A stretch of DNA of 64,000 bases, from NCBI GenBank assembly GCA_963575745.1, contig CAUYUJ010018046.1, positions 27,501 through 91,500 of the forward strand, in the 5' to 3' direction. Each line of letters opens with the position of its first letter. Position 1 is the stretch's first letter. The translations under genes and the position numbers were made by a program. The stretch comes from Prorocentrum cordatum. Its lineage: Eukaryota > Sar > Dinophyceae > Prorocentrales > Prorocentraceae. The notes beneath the pieces were generated by a model. The model did not search any database. It was given only the letters and a program-made list of their open reading frames with translations, and had not been told where the DNA came from. Shown here in pieces: positions 61,659 through 64,000 of this stretch.

Positions 61659-64000
61659 ACTCGTGTACGTGCGGCCAACGTTGGGCCAGTTCGGCCCTTC
61701 GCTTCACGGCGGGGGCCTGGCAAGAGGTGCCCTCCACAGGCAGCAAGACGGGCCGCAAGGTCGCCGCGGGTCCCATGCCAGAAAACAGTGGGCGCGTCGG
61801 TGGTGGGTTGACGGAGGTCCCACGTGAGGTATGGGAAAATTGTCTCGCCCGAGTTTCCGCCCGAGTCTTCCAGCACCCAAGTGAGGCGGTTCGGTGGCCT
61901 CTGCATGATGTCCGCCCACGGCCCCAGCACTTGGAGTGTTGGGTCGTGAGTGAATCGAGGGTGGTCGTGGAGTCGTAGAGCGTCTTTGATGTCCTCAGTG
62001 GACACGCCACTGTTCCCTAGCGCAAAGCCGTTTTGGTACAGGGCGTTAAGTATGCTCTTCGGCGGCTCGGGGACCGCTGGGTCACGCTGGATGGTGTTGC
62101 GTAAGTTGCGTGTCGGTGGCTTGAGGGCAGTGTAAGGCGTACCAGGGCCTGAAGGCGCCTGGGGCCTGTCAGGTGATGCATAGCGTGCTCGCCGTCGTGG
62201 TGGTTGGGTGTCCGCGTCGGGGGAGGAACCACGAGCGTCAGCGTGTCGGAAGATGGACCACGGGCTGCCATGGGTGCGTTCACTCGTTTCCCTTGGCTCG
62301 GTGTCGCTACCGTGTGCTGTGGCATCCTCGTTGGTCGGTAGGTTACCGAATGTCGCGCCGTTCTTGGAGCCGTCTCGTGGCGTCGGGCTGGTCGATCTTG
62401 GTGTGACAGACGAGGCACGCGATACGGCGGCTGTGACTTCAACGATGGCGGCGGTGGTGGCGGTGGTGACGTCGGCGACTGCGGCGGCAACAGCTGCGGC
62501 GTAGTGTTCCTGTAGCAGCGGATGTCGGAGTGCGTGCACCTGCTGGTCGTCGTGTTCGTCGGCGAGCGTGCACGGCATTTTGTGTGTGGCCTCGTCCTTC
62601 GGCTTCCTGCTCGGTTGGCAACAGCGGAGGCACCACTGGGCAGTGGATGAGTCCAGGGCCCGCGCACATATGCGGGCGCCTACGTGTCCGACAGCTCCCT
62701 GGGCAAGAAGTTTGGCACCGACGAGTAGAAGACCACACACAACTCCACCCGTGGCTATGGCCCCTAGCTTGCCGCTGGCCCATTTAAGGACGCCCCCGAA
62801 GCCGCTCCCGACTGCAGTGGCTCCGCCCGAGACACCATCTCTGAGTTTGTCGCTGGTCCATTTGAGAGTGGCCCTCAATGTGGACGTGACATAGTATGTC
62901 GTTTTGCGTCGGAATATAGTGGACACCGATGGGCCTGGTGCGGTCGCTTGGCGTCGTCGTCGTTGTCGGTAGCTGGGGTCTCGGCTCGGGGTCGGCAAGT
63001 ATCCATCGATCTGGTCCTTGTACGGCATTGCTATCGCGATGGCGTACGTGGCCACCAGGAGGCAGATGAGGCAGCCACAATGTCGTGATGCCGCTGAGCT
63101 GTGCTGGGGCTCGTGGGGACCGCTGGCATCTGGGTGTTCATCATCGATGGGGTCGTTGTCGATGTCGGCCTGCCAGTGGTCGATGGCACTGGGGTTGGAG
63201 TCAGTCACGTTGTCACCTCCTGCGGTCTGGGGATGTCCAGGTCTAGCCAGTGGTGCAGCGGGGCTGAAGCCGCCACTGCACGGACTGGCATGAGCTGGCG
63301 AAGCAGTGGAATGGCTAGTCACATCAGCGGCAGTGACGCCTTCAGCGTCGTTGAGCCGCGCAGAAGGGTCGGCCTGATCTGAGGTGTGGGGCGCACTGCT
63401 TTGCCACGGGGCGAGCCCAAAGTAAGGCTCACTGTCGCGGTCACGCTGAGCCGAGTCGCCTGATGGTATCGTGCCGTCTCGATCCTGGATATCGATGTCG
63501 TCCTGGCTATCCTCCGACGCGTGGAACGAGTCCATGGATGTATTGCCGATATCGCTGGCCGCGATGTGCTGGAGCAGCCATGATACGGGATCTTCTGCGG
63601 CCTGATCGGTGCCGTCCGTCGGCGCCGCAGCGAGCTCCGCCTCGACGAGCGGCAGCATGTCTGGCGGTTGGTGCAGGATAACATCAGCGAGGTACGCCAT
63701 GGCGTCATGGTCGGGTGGAGGGAGACCTCTTGGCAGCAGAGCATGGGCCCGTGAGAGGTATGGCGGCAAAGGTGCCATGAAAGCCTCAGGGCCAACGAGC
63801 GTGGCACGAGCGCCCTGGTACTCCAGAAGGAGGCCGAAATAGCGGGTGGCGTACTCGCGGCTGCTCTGGATCCGAGTGAGGTTGCGGTTGATGCGCTGCC
63901 TGTCGGGGCCCGCTCTGTGCCAGATGTCCTCGCACATGTCGACCGCGGTGCGATGACGCAGGGCGTCGGTGGTGTCCTCGGACGCCTCAAGGAAGAGGTG
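61511..64000 (-). CDS. LINE 5' polyprotein: two hydrophobic segments and HGT motif (partial)
   Basis: The frame is open off the right edge; the first internal Met is at 63937. The first 270 residues are acidic and helical. A hydrophobic segment, CGCLICLLVATYAIAIAM (63082-63021), and a second, GGVVCGLLLVGAKLLA (near 62750-62700), could span a membrane, unusual for LINE proteins. Near 61790-61765 comes TVFWHGTRGDLAARLAACG, the start of an ADP-ribosyltransferase-like fold. The domain continues in the next frame (GRTYTSVHPSLAAWYA), so a frameshift lies near 61690. Hairpins at 62142-62162 and 63253-63281. Confidence 0.55.
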   Translation of the reverse strand, partial: HLFLEASEDTTDALRHRTAVDMCEDIWHRAGPDRQRINRNLTRIQSSREYATRYFGLLLEYQGARATLVGPEAFMAPLPPYLSRAHALLPRGLPPPDHDAMAYLADVILHQPPDMLPLVEAELAAAPTDGTDQAAEDPVSWLLQHIAASDIGNTSMDSFHASEDSQDDIDIQDRDGTIPSGDSAQRDRDSEPYFGLAPWQSSAPHTSDQADPSARLNDAEGVTAADVTSHSTASPAHASPCSGGFSPAAPLARPGHPQTAGGDNVTDSNPSAIDHWQADIDNDPIDDEHPDASGPHEPQHSSAASRHCGCLICLLVATYAIAIAMPYKDQIDGYLPTPSRDPSYRQRRRRQATAPGPSVSTIFRRKTTYYVTSTLRATLKWTSDKLRDGVSGGATAVGSGFGGVLKWASGKLGAIATGGVVCGLLLVGAKLLAQGAVGHVGARICARALDSSTAQWCLRCCQPSRKPKDEATHKMPCTLADEHDDQQVHALRHPLLQEHYAAAVAAAVADVTTATTAAIVEVTAAVSRASSVTPRSTSPTPRDGSKNGATFGNLPTNEDATAHGSDTEPRETSERTHGSPWSIFRHADARGSSPDADTQPPRRRARYASPDRPQAPSGPGTPYTALKPPTRNLRNTIQRDPAVPEPPKSILNALYQNGFALGNSGVSTEDIKDALRLHDHPRFTHDPTLQVLGPWADIMQRPPNRLTWVLEDSGGNSGETIFPYLTWDLRQPTTDAPTVFWHGTRGDLAARLAACGGHLLPGPRREAKGRTGPTLAARTRVCTLRWPRGTRYRPTRPTVSKTTPSRGDPSHSGCAKPPNHRAGKTGTTT
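61630..61795 (-). pseudogene. ADP-ribosyltransferase-like (HGT...YTS) domain, frameshifted
   Basis: HGT followed by an amphipathic helix (DLAARLAACGG), a loop, and then YTS with SLAAWYA matches the H-G-T / Y-x-S / A-x-Y pattern of the ART superfamily (PARP- and Tpt1-like folds). The two halves are in different frames. Substrate is unknown. The match is short and could be coincidental. Confidence 0.4.
63253..63281 (-). other. Longest LINE hairpin, 9-bp outer stem
   Basis: Sense strand: arm GTGCAGTGG, bulged C, GGC, loop TTCA, GCC, arm CCGCTGCAC. Eight Watson-Crick pairs and one U-G. On the other strand that position would be a C-A mismatch. Confidence 0.8.

Larger units (their letters stand above)
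46369..63281 (-). repeat. Dispersed bulged-hairpin family in the minus-strand LINE
   Basis: In the sense strand: outer arm, bulged C, GGC (or GCC), loop TTCA or TCCA, GCC (or GGC), outer arm complement. Loci: 46369-46391, 46485-46509, 47786-47806, 50039-50059, 51834-51854, 53052-53074, 54125-54151, 55875-55895, 57670-57690, 58886-58908, 59960-59986, 61027-61051, 62142-62162, 63253-63281. Outer arms of 5-9 bp differ in sequence at each site yet pair. 54125 and its duplicate 59960 are imperfect. Confidence 0.8.
45621..64000 (-). mobile_element. Very large LINE-like retroelement with internal tandem duplication (5' end outside window)
   Basis: Read on the minus strand the order is an open frame entering from beyond 64000, membrane segments, an HGT-fold domain, a Cys-rich domain, APE-type endonuclease, RT with motifs A, B and FVDD, a zinc finger, RNase H and a long tail. 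Without the duplicated block the visible part would be about 12 kb. Frameshifts break it at several places. The 3' boundary is unclear; (TC)n at 45495-45620 is a candidate tail. Confidence 0.82.

Overview
The window looks like repeat-rich nuclear DNA from a dinoflagellate. The strongest evidence is a complete 22-nt dinoflagellate spliced-leader sequence at 32789-32810, followed directly by a 15-nt relict leader. The retroelement families and the wealth of GC-rich minisatellites fit this. I cannot name the species, and I see no host protein gene that I would defend. Nearly all the recognisable coding sequence belongs to retroelements.

Layout. (1) 1-730: purine tract and TCTTGGGGCC minisatellite. 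(2) 732-16162: a 15.4-kb, heavily decayed LTR retrotransposon of the Ty1/Copia order. It has two 251-bp LTRs, an initiator-tRNA primer-binding site, gag with a CCHC knuckle, protease, integrase, reverse transcriptase and RNase H. Between gag and protease it carries a Tpt1/KptA-like RNA 2'-phosphotransferase and a RING-type zinc finger, which are not normal Copia cargo. (3) 16.2-32.8 kb: satellites, trinucleotide arrays and minisatellites, with no gene I can support. (4) 32789-37530: a LINE with endonuclease and reverse transcriptase that begins with the tandem spliced-leader relic, so it passed through trans-spliced mRNA at least twice. (5) 37.6-45.6 kb: three copies of a 1.0-1.6-kb element with terminal inverted repeats, plus simple repeats. 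(6) 45.6-64 kb, minus strand: a second, very large LINE-like element (at least 12 kb before duplication, 5' end outside the window). Its order is membrane segments, an ADP-ribosyltransferase-like HGT domain, a Cys-rich domain, endonuclease, reverse transcriptase, zinc finger, RNase H and a long tail. An internal 5,836-bp block is tandemly duplicated (48746-54581 and 54582-60416) with very few differences.

The most unusual signal is not a gene. Each large retroelement carries its own dispersed family of tiny hairpins. In the Copia element about 23 copies read GCRGG, a four-base loop (mostly GNNA), then CCYGC. In the minus-strand LINE 14 loci have variable outer arms that covary, one bulged C, and an inner GGC/GCC stem around a TTCA or TCCA loop. 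Pair changes nearly always keep pairing in the sense RNA, including G-U wobbles, and in the LINE the hairpins fall in different reading frames. This points to selection or spread at the RNA level. A third small hairpin occurs in repeat modules at 32.6 and 45 kb, once inverted in place.

Breaks are common. The Copia element has lost catalytic integrase and RT residues. The LINEs keep their key residues but are split by frameshifts and stops. None of the elements appears autonomous as it stands.
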